In this document: one piece after another, positions 35,608 to 44,531 of the stretch
Position numbering within the stretch: position 1 is the first letter of the stretch
Layout of the letters: each line of letters begins with the position of its first letter
Origin: Oceanospirillum sp047518265
Lineage (GTDB): Bacteria; Pseudomonadota; Gammaproteobacteria; Pseudomonadales; Halomonadaceae
Direction: 5' to 3'
NCBI GenBank assembly: GCA_047518265.1
Contig: JAKZRG010000005.1
Location: 62,001 to 126,000 of the forward strand
DNA: 64,000 nucleotides
Made by a program: the position numbers and the translations under genes
Notes under the pieces: model-generated
What the model saw: the letters and a program-made list of their open reading frames with translations, nothing else
What the model was told of the DNA's origin: nothing
Database searches by the model: none

Positions 35608-36504
35608 ATGAAAAAAAGACTGCCACCTCTCAACTGGTTACGCTCCTTTGAAGCCTCTGCCCGGCTGTTAAATTTTACTCAGGCGGCTGATGAGCTAAAC
35701 CTGACACAGGCGGCCATTAGTCAGCAGGTTAAGGGGTTGGAGTCTCAACTGGGTGCGGCGTTATTTAAACGTTTGCCCCGAGGTTTGGAATTGACCGATG
35801 CCGGTCAGGCTTATCTGCCTGTCGTACATGAAGCCATTGAGCGCTTGGCCGTAGCGACCAATGAAATTTTTGGTCAGGGGCGTTCTAAATTACTGACTAT
35901 TCGGGCCAACTTGGTCTTTTTTACCTGTTGGTTGTCGCCACGTTTACATCTGTTCCAAGAGCAGCACCCAGATATCGGTCTGCGTTTTACCAGTAATATC
36001 TGGATAGATGAACGCCATAAAGATGCCGATCTAGAAATTCGTTACGGTAAAGGCACATGGCCGGGCCTTAAAGCAGACCGACTTACCTGGGATGAACTTT
36101 TTCCCGTTTGCAGCCCAGAGTTTATCGATGGTCGCCTGCCGCCTAATTCACCAGAAGAGCTGACAGAACATACTCTATTGCATGTTATAGGTTATGAAGA
36201 AGGCTGGGGGCATTGGTTAAAGAAAACCGGTTTTGATCAGGTACGTATGCCACGGGGCATGCAGTTTGATACCTTGATTTCCGCTCTGGAAATGGCCGCG
36301 CAAGGGCAAGGGTTGGCACTGGGCCGAACCTCGCTGGTGTCGGATATGATCGCTAATGGCCGTCTAATCGCCCCCTTTGAACCAAGAGTGGCCACCTCGG
36401 AAGCCTTTCATCTGACCCATGCGGAACACGGTTATATTCATCCTCATGCAGAAGCCTTTCGGGAATGGATTATTGGCGAAGCGGAGATGGAGCGGGGGAG
36501 ATAA
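35608..36504 (+). CDS. LysR-family regulator (GcvA-like, DddR-type candidate)
   Basis: The 298-residue protein starts MKKRLPPLNWLRSFEASARL, the N-terminus typical of the GcvA/AmpR subgroup, with the helix-turn-helix LNFTQAADELNLTQAAISQQ (about 22-41) and an effector domain from about 90. In Marinomonas the ddd cluster ends with a LysR gene, dddR, which activates dddD in response to DMSP. The same position here makes this the DddR candidate, although I cannot align it. It lies 18 bases after the IclR gene behind AGGTCAGGATAATT, so the two regulators are probably co-transcribed, an arrangement with two different regulator families in one cluster. Confidence 0.85.
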   Translation: MKKRLPPLNWLRSFEASARLLNFTQAADELNLTQAAISQQVKGLESQLGAALFKRLPRGLELTDAGQAYLPVVHEAIERLAVATNEIFGQGRSKLLTIRANLVFFTCWLSPRLHLFQEQHPDIGLRFTSNIWIDERHKDADLEIRYGKGTWPGLKADRLTWDELFPVCSPEFIDGRLPPNSPEELTEHTLLHVIGYEEGWGHWLKKTGFDQVRMPRGMQFDTLISALEMAAQGQGLALGRTSLVSDMIANGRLIAPFEPRVATSEAFHLTHAEHGYIHPHAEAFREWIIGEAEMERGR

Positions 36505-36528
36505 TCTAAATTAATAGATCCAGTAATA

Positions 36529-36557
36529 GTGTTCCCCGCGTAAGCGGGGATAAACCG
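36529..36557 (+). repeat. Solitary type I-E CRISPR-repeat-like sequence
   Basis: This 29-base element starts GTGTTCCCCGCG and ends GCGGGGATAAACCG. It differs from the E. coli type I-E repeat at only 3 of 29 positions by my alignment from memory. It keeps the Cas6e hairpin (CCCCGC/GCGGGG with loop GTAA) and the 8-base ATAAACCG handle. No second repeat occurs one spacer-length (about 32 bases) on either side, and no cas gene is in the window. It lies between the lysR gene and a convergent hypothetical gene, and could also act as a terminator hairpin. Confidence 0.7.
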
Positions 36558-36586
36558 GGCAACTAGACGCTCTTGTTGATGGACTG

Positions 36587-37072
36587 TTAGTTAGACGAGG
36601 CCAAATCTCGTTTTATTGCTATGTGCATATAATAACTATCGGCGATTTGGCGCATATTCGCTTGGTCGAAGCTTTCCCAGTTGATAGTGCTCGCTGTCTT
36701 TCTGTAAAAAGTGGCTGATGCAACTCTTTTAGACTTGCTGTTACCTTTAACATCAACTAGATCTGTACTGAGATTGTAGATGATTTTGTCTGCATCCGGT
36801 GCATTATTAAAGACAGTGGGGGTCAGTTTCATGATGTCCCAGTGCCAAGTTTTGACCATAGATTTAGATGACCAATTTTCTGTTGGGATATGGTCAACAA
36901 AAAGCGCTTTGGTATGCGTGACATACCTTGCTTTGACTTTGTCTTCGTTGAGGGTAAGCAGTGTGATCTCCACTGGGTCGTCGGTATTTTTTAGTTGTCT
37001 TTCGGTAAGCCAGCTACTAATGCTTCCCGCGATAATGAGCCCGATAAAACCAAATAATAGCCACTTTTTCAT
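36587..37072 (-). CDS. Hypothetical membrane-anchored protein
   Basis: I do not recognise a family for this 161-residue protein. An N-terminal hydrophobic segment (about 3-22, KKWLLFGFIGLIIAGSISS) predicts a single membrane anchor or uncleaved signal. The rest is a soluble, probably periplasmic, domain of mixed composition that includes KVKARYVTHTKALFVDH and SKRVASATFYRKTASTINWE, reminiscent of small beta-rich domains. AAGGATACTAGA precedes ATG 37072, a convincing ribosome-binding site. The gene is convergent with the LysR gene and divergent from holC, and its 3' end abuts the solitary CRISPR-like repeat. Confidence 0.65.
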   Translation of the reverse strand: MKKWLLFGFIGLIIAGSISSWLTERQLKNTDDPVEITLLTLNEDKVKARYVTHTKALFVDHIPTENWSSKSMVKTWHWDIMKLTPTVFNNAPDADKIIYNLSTDLVDVKGNSKSKRVASATFYRKTASTINWESFDQANMRQIADSYYMHIAIKRDLASSN

Positions 37073-37309
37073 TCTAGTATCCTTGCATGAATGTGTATAA
37101 AAACGAACTAATATATATTTGGTTTTTTGTCTTAGCTATTACAGGTTATTACAAAGGCGCTAAACCGATCCGCTTTCTTAGGAAATACGCTCCCTGCGCA
37201 AAGGGGGAATCGGTTAGTATCTAATTCTTTATCATAAAATATTTTGGCTATGGATTATTCATAGCGATACACTAGCTGCTTTCTCGCTAAGCACCCGCTG
37301 GAACGCCCC

Positions 37310-37741
37310 ATGACCCAAGTTGATTTTTATATTCTGCCTGCCACGGAACAGGAAAAGCAGTTGCTATTTGCCTGTCGTTTAACGGAAAAAGCATGGCAGA
37401 AGGGGCATCAGGTGTTTATTCAAACCCGTGACCGGACTCAAGCGGAGCAGATTGATCAGCTGCTTTGGCAATTCCGCCCAGACAGCTTTATTCCCCATTT
37501 GTTGATTGATGATGCCAAGGTAGACTCTGTGCCTATCGCTATTGGTTTTGATGAACAGTGTGGCAAACATCATGATGTGATGATTAATCTGTGTGAGCAT
37601 ATCCCAGATCACTTTAGCCGTTTTGAGCGAGTGGCCGAGATTGTTTTTCAGCAGCAAACCCTGTTACAAGCAAAACGTAATGACTGGCGTTTTTATCAAC
37701 AGCGGGGATATCAGCTGAATCGTCATGATATGCGGCGATAA
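37310..37741 (+). CDS. holC: DNA polymerase III chi subunit
   Basis: HolC joins the clamp-loader complex of DNA polymerase III to single-stranded-DNA-binding protein. The 143-residue protein matches the family length (147 in E. coli). It shows the typical opening MTQVDFYILP, central CRLTEKAWQKGHQVFIQT and LLWQFRPDSFIPHLL, and C-terminal FQQQTLLQAKRNDWRFYQQRGY. The order holC-valS is conserved in gammaproteobacteria; pepA, its usual upstream neighbour, is absent here. The gap to valS is 155 bases and includes the palindrome AACACGTCGTGTT (37841-37853). Confidence 0.92.
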   Translation: MTQVDFYILPATEQEKQLLFACRLTEKAWQKGHQVFIQTRDRTQAEQIDQLLWQFRPDSFIPHLLIDDAKVDSVPIAIGFDEQCGKHHDVMINLCEHIPDHFSRFERVAEIVFQQQTLLQAKRNDWRFYQQRGYQLNRHDMRR

Positions 37742-37896
37742 ATTGCTATATAGAGGTTAAAACCCCGGTTATCACAACCCTTCTCACCATGTATAATCGA
37801 TCGATTAGCTAAAACTTTTCCGCTGCTCCGCGCCTGCGATAACACGTCGTGTTTAGTCGGTGCAGCTAACCCAATTAAAGTGACGTATTGAGCCCC

Positions 37897-40779
37897 ATGG
37901 AAAAAACTTATCAACCCGAATTGATTGAACGTACCTGGTATCAGAACTGGGAAGAGAATAAGTACTTTACCCCAAGCGGTGAAGGCGAAGCCTATTCTAT
38001 TATGATTCCGCCGCCAAACGTCACGGGTAGCCTGCACATGGGCCATGCGTTCCAGCACACCATTATGGATGCGCTGACGCGTTACCGTCGTATGCAGGGC
38101 CGTAACACGCTATGGCAGGTAGGTACTGATCATGCGGGTATCGCCACTCAGATGGTAGTTGAGCGTAAGCTGGCTGCTACCACGGGTGAGAGCCGTTACG
38201 ATCTGGGCCGTGAGTCCTTCGTTGAAAAGATTTGGGAATGGAAAGAAGAGTCCGGCGGTACCATCACTAAGCAGATGCGTCGTCTGGGTAACTCTGTGGA
38301 TTGGGATCATGAGCGTTTCACCATGGATTCCGGCTTCTATCACGCAGTTCAGGAAGTATTTATTCGTCTACACGACGAAGGCCTGATCTACCGTGGTAAG
38401 CGTCTGGTGAACTGGGACCCTAAGCTGCACACAGCGATCTCTGATCTGGAAGTTGAGAACAAAGAAGTCACCGGTAAGATGTGGTACCTGCGTTACCCAC
38501 TGGCCGATGGCGTTAAAACCGATGCCGGTGATGACTTTATTGTTGTCGGTACCACCCGTCCGGAAACCATGCTGGGTGATACGGGTATTGCGGTAAACCC
38601 AGAAGATGAGCGTTATCAGTCTCTGGTAGGCAAGTTTATTGAGCTGCCACTAGTAGGCCGTCGTGTTCCTATCATCGCTGACGACTATGCGGATATGGAA
38701 AAGGGTACGGGTTGTGTGAAAATCACCCCGGCACACGATTTCAACGATAACGAAGTGGGTAAGCGCTGCAAGCTGCCAATGATCAATGTACTGACCCTAA
38801 ATGCGGATATCCGTGATAAGGCTCAGGCATTTAATTCTGATGGCAGTGTTAACGAAGAGATCGATACGACGATTCCTGAGAAGTATCAGGGCATGGAGCG
38901 TTTTGCTGCTCGTCGTCAGATCGTTGCGGATTTTGAAGAGCAAGGCCTGCTGGTTAAGATCGAAGAAAACGCCATGACCGTACCTTACGGTGACCGTGGT
39001 GGTGTGGTAATCGAGCCGATGCTGACCGATCAATGGTTCTGCGATGCCAAGACTCTGGCGAAGCCTGCTATTGAAGCGGTAGAAAATGGCGATATCAAGT
39101 TTGTGCCTCAGCAATACGAAAACATGTACTTCTCTTGGATGCGTGATATTCAAGACTGGTGTATCTCTCGTCAGCTGTGGTGGGGCCACCGTATTCCTGC
39201 TTTCTATGATAATGATGGCAATGTTTATGTTGCAGCATCTGCTGAAGCAGCCCGTGAAAAATACAACCTAGATCTAGAACTGGAATTGCGTCAAGACGAC
39301 GATGTTCTGGATACTTGGTTCAGTTCTGCTCTATGGACTTTTGGTACGCTGGGCTGGCCGGAAGATACGGAACGTCTGAAGCAGTTCCACCCAACCGATA
39401 CTCTGGTTACCGGTTTTGACATTATCTTCTTCTGGGTTGCTCGCATGATCATGATGACCATGCACTTCTGTAAAGACGAAGACGGTAAACCACAGGTGCC
39501 GTTTAAAAACGTTTATGTTACGGGTCTGATCCGTGATGAAAGCGGCGACAAGATGTCTAAATCCAAGGGTAACGTACTAGATCCTCTGGATATGATCGAC
39601 GGTATCGATCTGCCTGCTTTGATGGAAAAACGCACCGGTAATATGATGCAGCCACAACTGGCGGCTAAGATCGGTAAGCGCACCGAGAAGCAGTTCCCTG
39701 AAGGTATTGCAGCACACGGTACCGATGCCCTGCGTTTCACTCTGGCGGCACTGGCTTCTACGGGTCGTGATATCAACTGGGATATGAAACGTCTGGAAGG
39801 TTACCGTAACTTCTGTAATAAGATCTGGAACGCTGCCCGTTATGTACTGACCAATACTGAAGATCAGGATTGTGGTCAGAACGGTGGTGATGTTCTGCTA
39901 TCTCTGGCAGATCGCTGGATTATCAGCAGCCTGCAACGCACAGAAGAAACCGTGATTCGTCAGATGGACGAGTACCGTTTTGATCTGGCGGCACAGACGC
40001 TGTACGACTTTATCTGGAACCAATACTGTGATTGGTATCTGGAGTTGTCTAAGCCAGTACTGTGGGATGAAAATGAAGGCGAAACCGACGAAGAGAAAGA
40101 GCAGCTAGCAGCTCTGCGTCGTGGTACTCGTGGCACTCTGGTACGTGTACTGGAAGCGATCATGCGTCTGTCTCATCCAATGATGCCGTTTATCACAGAA
40201 GAGATCTGGCAGCAGATTAAAGGTCTGGCGGGTAAAGAAGGCGACACCATTATGTTGCAGCCTTATCCACACCCAGTTGCTGAGCTGATCGACGAAGCTG
40301 CAGAAGCGGATATCGAATGGCTGAAATCTGTGATTGTCAGCATCCGTAATATCCGTGGCGAGATGAACATCGGCCCAGGTAAAGAGCTGGAAGTGCTGAT
40401 TCAGAACGGTAGTGAAGAAGACTTCCGTCGCTTACGTGATAACTATGTTGCGTTGACTAAACTGGCTAAATTGAGCGAAATCGTTTGGTTAGATGAAGAC
40501 GAAGAAGCACCAATGTCTGCTACTAAGCTGGTAGGTAAGATGGAAGTGCTGGTGCCTATGGCCGGTCTGATTGACAAGAAGGCTGAGCTGGCCCGTCTGA
40601 AGAAAGAGATGGATAAGCTGAAGAAAGAACTGGGACGTCTAAGCGGTAAGCTGAGCAATGAGAAGTTTGTTGCCAGTGCACCTGAGGACGTTGTAGCCAA
40701 AGAGCGTGAGAAACTGGCTGCTGCCGAAGAATCTCAAGCTAAGCTGCTGGAGCAGTATACAAAGATCAGCTCTTTGTAA
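37897..40779 (+). CDS. valS: Valyl-tRNA synthetase
   Basis: This class Ia aminoacyl-tRNA synthetase has 960 residues, close to E. coli ValS (951). The HIGH-type motif PPPNVTGSLHMGHAFQ lies near 40-55 and the KMSKS motif (DKMSKSKGNVLDP) near 550. The editing domain CP1 with TTRPETMLGDTGIAVNP lies between. The C-terminal coiled coil (ELARLKKEMDKLKKELGRL) typical of ValS binds tRNA. ATG 37897 matches the family start MEKTY; the TTG at 37888 is rejected. A strong hairpin and terminator follow the gene. Confidence 0.98.
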   Translation: MEKTYQPELIERTWYQNWEENKYFTPSGEGEAYSIMIPPPNVTGSLHMGHAFQHTIMDALTRYRRMQGRNTLWQVGTDHAGIATQMVVERKLAATTGESRYDLGRESFVEKIWEWKEESGGTITKQMRRLGNSVDWDHERFTMDSGFYHAVQEVFIRLHDEGLIYRGKRLVNWDPKLHTAISDLEVENKEVTGKMWYLRYPLADGVKTDAGDDFIVVGTTRPETMLGDTGIAVNPEDERYQSLVGKFIELPLVGRRVPIIADDYADMEKGTGCVKITPAHDFNDNEVGKRCKLPMINVLTLNADIRDKAQAFNSDGSVNEEIDTTIPEKYQGMERFAARRQIVADFEEQGLLVKIEENAMTVPYGDRGGVVIEPMLTDQWFCDAKTLAKPAIEAVENGDIKFVPQQYENMYFSWMRDIQDWCISRQLWWGHRIPAFYDNDGNVYVAASAEAAREKYNLDLELELRQDDDVLDTWFSSALWTFGTLGWPEDTERLKQFHPTDTLVTGFDIIFFWVARMIMMTMHFCKDEDGKPQVPFKNVYVTGLIRDESGDKMSKSKGNVLDPLDMIDGIDLPALMEKRTGNMMQPQLAAKIGKRTEKQFPEGIAAHGTDALRFTLAALASTGRDINWDMKRLEGYRNFCNKIWNAARYVLTNTEDQDCGQNGGDVLLSLADRWIISSLQRTEETVIRQMDEYRFDLAAQTLYDFIWNQYCDWYLELSKPVLWDENEGETDEEKEQLAALRRGTRGTLVRVLEAIMRLSHPMMPFITEEIWQQIKGLAGKEGDTIMLQPYPHPVAELIDEAAEADIEWLKSVIVSIRNIRGEMNIGPGKELEVLIQNGSEEDFRRLRDNYVALTKLAKLSEIVWLDEDEEAPMSATKLVGKMEVLVPMAGLIDKKAELARLKKEMDKLKKELGRLSGKLSNEKFVASAPEDVVAKEREKLAAAEESQAKLLEQYTKISSL

Positions 40780-40804
40780 GCGCTCTGCTTGCTGAGTTCA
40801 CTTG

Positions 40805-40875
40805 TTGATACGATACTCTCGTATCAATTAGTGAATCCCAGAAATAAAAGAACCCGGCCGAGGCCGGGTTTTTTT
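40805..40875 (+). terminator. Hairpin plus strong terminator after valS
   Basis: TTGATACGA (40805-40813) and TCGTATCAA (40819-40827) form a perfect hairpin. A second, AACCCGGCC (40851-40859) with GGCCGGGTT (40862-40870), is followed by TTTTT and is a clear intrinsic terminator. Confidence 0.93.
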
Positions 40876-41488
40876 ATGCGATTGATTCTGTTCTCGGCTC
40901 ACTTTCATCTTTAATTGATGGTTGGTGAGTAGTTTATTCCTATAGAGGTGCTTTGAAGAACAATTACCCCATTATTATCCAATATGAGCGTTACGAGTAG
41001 AGGCGTAATCATTCAGAGAATAAAGCAGGAATCCCTCCCTTATGTGATCCTTCACTTGCATCCCGAGGAATATCCTTGGATGGGGTCTACTGTAGTCGTT
41101 AATTGCAGCTTAGAATACTAGGGAAAACCATAGGTTTTATAATAAAAGTTCTGATTTTATGAAAAAAACACACGTCCCTGTGTGATAAATAACCCCTTCT
41201 CCCCCCGAGAGAAAAGTGAGTTAGGTGTAAAGTACCCAGTCCGTGGGTTTAGCGGGCAAGATACTCTTTTAAATATTTATAGTAAATACATGTTTAAGTG
41301 GTTTCTTTAAGATGTTTATTAAATATATCTATTCATTGATCTAGGTTTGTTTTTGTTAGTGTTTTTAATCTAAGTGCAGAGTTTTGATCTTGTCCCGAAT
41401 CAGATTCGCTGGGATAAGGCGCTATAATATGTACATCTAACCAGTGTTTATCTACACTGTTGCGCTTCTATAGGAGAGTTGGGCGTTT
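40876..41488. other. Long gene-poor intergenic stretch before yqiA
   Basis: Over 600 bases after the valS terminator hold no frame above 60 codons. A 45-codon frame at 40984-41121 lacks a ribosome-binding site. A short ACCCA/TGGGT hairpin lies near 41237. A TATAAT -10 box sits at 41423. I recognise no RNA family. Confidence 0.45.
41396..41428 (+). promoter_or_regulatory. Putative yqiA-parE promoter with overlapping palindrome
   Basis: TATAAT lies at 41423-41428, about 60 bases before yqiA. The palindrome CGAATCAGATTCG (41396-41408) covers the -35 region, where no good TTGACA is visible. A regulated promoter is plausible. Confidence 0.45.
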
Positions 41489-42136
41489 ATGAGCGAATAT
41501 CATCTGGTTTATATCCATGGCTTTAACAGTTCTCCGGGGTCGTTTAAAGCTCAGCAGTTAGAAGCCTTTGTCCAACTTAATAAGCTAGCGGTACAGGTAC
41601 ATATTCCTCAGTTGAGCCATTGGCCTGAACAGGCCATGGGACAATTAACGGATCTTTTAGAGACTCTATCGGGTAGAGTTGTGCTGATTGGCAGTTCTTT
41701 AGGGGGCTTTTACAGTACCGCTTTGTTAGCCCGCTACCCAGAGATAAAGGCTGTTTTGGTTAACCCGGCAGTTGCTGCCCATGATCTGTTGCCTGCGTAT
41801 CTTGGCCCCAATGAAAACCTTTATACCGGGGAAAAATACCAGCTGACTCTGGAGCATATGCAACAACTGAAAGCTCTGTATCTGTCGGAGCTTGTGGGGG
41901 CTAAGCGTATGCTCGTTCTGCTACAAACAGCAGATGAAACCTTGAATTACCGTCAGGCTGAGCAGTATTACCAGAACGCTCGCCTTGAGATTGAAGCCGG
42001 TGGAAACCATAGCTTTGAAAAATTTGAAGATAAGCTGGAAAGCATTCTGCAATTTGGCGATATCCCCTATAATCGACCTCTGGTGAAACCCGATATGACA
42101 GCTGAACCAGATGTTATGGCGAAAACAGATGCTTAG
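41489..42136 (+). CDS. yqiA: YqiA-type alpha/beta-hydrolase (esterase)
   Basis: The 215-residue hydrolase belongs to the YqiA/UPF0227 group. It opens YHLVYIHGFNSSPGSFKA, has the nucleophile elbow GSSLGGFYS (Ser about 72) and the acid segment QTADETLNYRQAEQYY, and ends with GGNHSFEKFED bearing the catalytic His. It has esterase activity in E. coli, with no known natural substrate. The order yqiA-parE is conserved in gammaproteobacteria and supports the name. A short tail with repeated Met/Ala/Asp (PDMTAEPDVMAKTDA) extends beyond the usual end. Start ATG follows TAGGAGAGTTGGGCGTTT. Confidence 0.88.
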   Translation: MSEYHLVYIHGFNSSPGSFKAQQLEAFVQLNKLAVQVHIPQLSHWPEQAMGQLTDLLETLSGRVVLIGSSLGGFYSTALLARYPEIKAVLVNPAVAAHDLLPAYLGPNENLYTGEKYQLTLEHMQQLKALYLSELVGAKRMLVLLQTADETLNYRQAEQYYQNARLEIEAGGNHSFEKFEDKLESILQFGDIPYNRPLVKPDMTAEPDVMAKTDA

Positions 42137-42233
42137 ATTTGAAATCCGATACCGATATTTGATATAGGATCATGGTTTGCCGCTAATATTTAATGACTCG
42201 CGAGCCTAGATACAAAAACCGTCAGGAAAATAC

Positions 42234-44129
42234 ATGAGTACAGATAACAATCAATATAACGCTCAGGCTATTGAAGTTTTAAGTGGCTTAGATCCGGTGA
42301 AAAAACGCCCAGGTATGTACACAGATACCACGCGGCCTAATCACTTGGCTCAAGAGGTGATTGATAACAGTGTGGATGAAGCTTTGGCTGGCCACGCAAA
42401 TAATATCCAGGTGACTCTGTATAAAGACGGTTCTCTGTCGGTGGAAGATAATGGTCGGGGCATGCCAACGGACATTCACCCAGAGCATGGTGTCAGTGGT
42501 GTTGAGCTGATTCTGACTCGGTTACATGCCGGTGGTAAGTTCTCTAATAGTAATTACCAGTTCTCTGGTGGTTTGCACGGTGTGGGTGTTTCTGTGGTAA
42601 ACGCCCTATCCACTCGCTTAGAGGTGCATGTTAAGCGCAATGGCGAACAGCTGATGATGGTGTTTGCCGATGGTGATAAGGTCTCTGATCTGGAAGTGAC
42701 CGGCACAGTGGGCAAGCGTAATACAGGCACAAAAGTACATTTTTGGCCTGACGCAAAATACTTTGATAGCCCTAAAACCTCGGTTTCCAAGTTAAAACAT
42801 AATCTGCGTGCTAAGGCGGTATTATGTCCTGGTCTGTGTATTCAGTTTTTGGATGAAGCCACAGGTGATACCTCGGAATGGCAATATGAAGATGGTCTGA
42901 CGGATTATCTGAAACAAGCTTCTGTGGATTGGGATACTCTGCCATCAACGCCGTTTACAGGCAGTTTTAGCGCCACCAATGAAGCGGTGGATTGGGCGCT
43001 GCATTGGCTACCAGAAGGTGGTGAACTGTTGGCAGAGAGTTACGTTAACCTGATCCCAACGGCTCAGGGAGGGACTCATGTTAACGGTTTACGGTCGGGG
43101 CTGTTGGAAGCCTTGCGTGAGTTCTGTGAGTTCCGCAGTCTGCTGCCCCGTGGAGTTAAGTTATCGCCGGAAGATATCTGGGAACGTTGTAGCTACGTTC
43201 TGTCGGTGAAGATGCAAGATCCTCAGTTTGCCGGTCAAACCAAGGAACGTCTATCCTCCCGTCAAACCGCGAGTTTTGTCTCTGGTGTCGTGAAAGATGC
43301 CTTTAGCCTGTGGCTGAATCAGCATACGGCAGAAGCGGAACAGCTGGCTGAACTGGCTATCGCTTTTGCTCAAAAGCGTCTGCGGGCCAGTAAAAAAGTG
43401 GCTCGGAAAAAAGTCACCTCTGGCCCGGCACTGCCCGGTAAATTGGCGGATTGCTCGGGTCAGGATTCCATGAATTCAGAACTGTTTCTGGTGGAAGGGG
43501 ATTCGGCTGGTGGTTCCGCAAAACAGGCCCGTGATCGTGTTTATCAAGCCATCTTGCCCCTACGCGGTAAGATCCTTAATACTTGGGAAGTGGGTTCTGA
43601 TCAGATTCTGGCCTCGCAAGAGGTGCATGATATTGCTGTCGCTATCGGCATGGACCCAGCCTCCGAAAATTTAGACGGTTTACGTTACGGCAAGATCTGT
43701 ATTCTGGCGGATGCAGACTCCGATGGTCTGCACATTGCGACCCTGATATGTGCGCTGTTTGTGCGTCACTTTCCGGTCTTAGTGGATAAAGGCCATGTCT
43801 TTGTGGCTATGCCGCCACTGTACCGTATCGATATCGGTAAAGAGGTGCATTACGCCCTTGATGATGATGAAAAGCAGGGTATTCTGGATCGACTGGAAGC
43901 GGAAAATAAGCGCGGAAAAGTTAACGTACAGCGCTTTAAAGGTCTGGGTGAAATGAACCCGTTGCAACTGCGTGAAACTACGATGGATCGTAATACCCGC
44001 CGCTTAGTACAGCTCACCCGAGAAGAGCACGATGGCACCATGGAAATGATGGATATGCTATTAGCGAAGAAACGCTCCGGTGATCGTAAGGATTGGTTGC
44101 AGCAGAGTGGTAATTTGGCTGAGATTTAA
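42234..44129 (+). CDS. parE: DNA topoisomerase IV subunit B
   Basis: ParE is the ATPase subunit of topoisomerase IV, which decatenates replicated chromosomes. At 631 residues it matches E. coli ParE (630). The GHKL ATPase motifs are VIDNSVDEAL (about 43-52), DNGRGMP and GGLHGVGVSVVNALS. The transducer domain contains GGTHVNGLRSGL, and the TOPRIM domain has LFLVEGDSAGGSAKQ and DADSDGLHI. The start MSTDNNQYNAQAIEVLSGLDPVKKRPGMY is typical. parC is not directly downstream; the gene is closed by a terminator at 44191. Confidence 0.97.
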   Translation: MSTDNNQYNAQAIEVLSGLDPVKKRPGMYTDTTRPNHLAQEVIDNSVDEALAGHANNIQVTLYKDGSLSVEDNGRGMPTDIHPEHGVSGVELILTRLHAGGKFSNSNYQFSGGLHGVGVSVVNALSTRLEVHVKRNGEQLMMVFADGDKVSDLEVTGTVGKRNTGTKVHFWPDAKYFDSPKTSVSKLKHNLRAKAVLCPGLCIQFLDEATGDTSEWQYEDGLTDYLKQASVDWDTLPSTPFTGSFSATNEAVDWALHWLPEGGELLAESYVNLIPTAQGGTHVNGLRSGLLEALREFCEFRSLLPRGVKLSPEDIWERCSYVLSVKMQDPQFAGQTKERLSSRQTASFVSGVVKDAFSLWLNQHTAEAEQLAELAIAFAQKRLRASKKVARKKVTSGPALPGKLADCSGQDSMNSELFLVEGDSAGGSAKQARDRVYQAILPLRGKILNTWEVGSDQILASQEVHDIAVAIGMDPASENLDGLRYGKICILADADSDGLHIATLICALFVRHFPVLVDKGHVFVAMPPLYRIDIGKEVHYALDDDEKQGILDRLEAENKRGKVNVQRFKGLGEMNPLQLRETTMDRNTRRLVQLTREEHDGTMEMMDMLLAKKRSGDRKDWLQQSGNLAEI

Positions 44130-44190
44130 GCCAGATAGTTAAATATGGATGACGATAGAGCAGTGTTATTCATAAATTAACGTATAAACC

Positions 44191-44217
44191 AATAAGCCCG
44201 CGTTATGCGGGCTTATT
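44191..44217. terminator. Bidirectional terminator between parE and conserved hypothetical gene
   Basis: AATAAGCCCGC (44191-44201) pairs perfectly with GCGGGCTTATT (44207-44217) around GTTAT. The A- and T-rich ends allow both directions. Confidence 0.93.
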
Positions 44218-44270
44218 AGTACTTGTTCAGTTAATGAGTGATCAACCTGTCGATTAATCACTTTAAGTGA

Positions 44271-44531
44271 TCAGCAGCTTTGCGGATGATTGGCGACAAA
44301 GTGTGCCAGTGCATTACGCAGTACCTGCGCATGTTCCTCATCATTCTTACGTTCTGCCTTTGCGATATCGTCCAGAATAATCTTCCGAACCATTTGCTCG
44401 CCGTTATGGCATAACAGATAACGACCTAATGCGGCAGCAATAATTGGATCTTGACGTTGGTGTTCTGCAATTGCAGCCACCTCATCAGCATTCAGGCCAC
44501 ATAGTTCAAGGCAATCTTGATACGCTAACAT
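44271..44531 (-). CDS. Conserved hypothetical small protein
   Basis: The 86-residue acidic/amphipathic protein starts MLAYQDCLELCGLNADEVAAI. I recall similar small uncharacterised proteins in marine gammaproteobacteria that share the opening MLAYxDCLELCGL and the segment IIAAxLGxYLL, but no function is known. It is all-helical by appearance and has three Cys. GGGAGG lies about 8 bases before ATG 44531, so it is translated. It has a convergent terminator with parE and a 329-base upstream region that should hold its promoter. Confidence 0.7.
   Translation of the reverse strand: MLAYQDCLELCGLNADEVAAIAEHQRQDPIIAAALGRYLLCHNGEQMVRKIILDDIAKAERKNDEEHAQVLRNALAHFVANHPQSC

Noticed and set aside
36529..36620. 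Real CRISPR array
   Set aside because: Only one repeat is found. The sequence at one spacer distance on either side does not resemble the repeat, and no cas gene is in the window.
40984..41121. 45-codon frame in the valS-yqiA gap
   Set aside because: No ribosome-binding site and no recognisable protein family; kept only as part of the intergenic note.
44251..44272. ATCACTTTAAGTGAT palindrome as a relative of the CTTTAAAG boxes
   Set aside because: It is a single palindrome at a gene 3' end with a different core, so it does not support the two-cluster motif.
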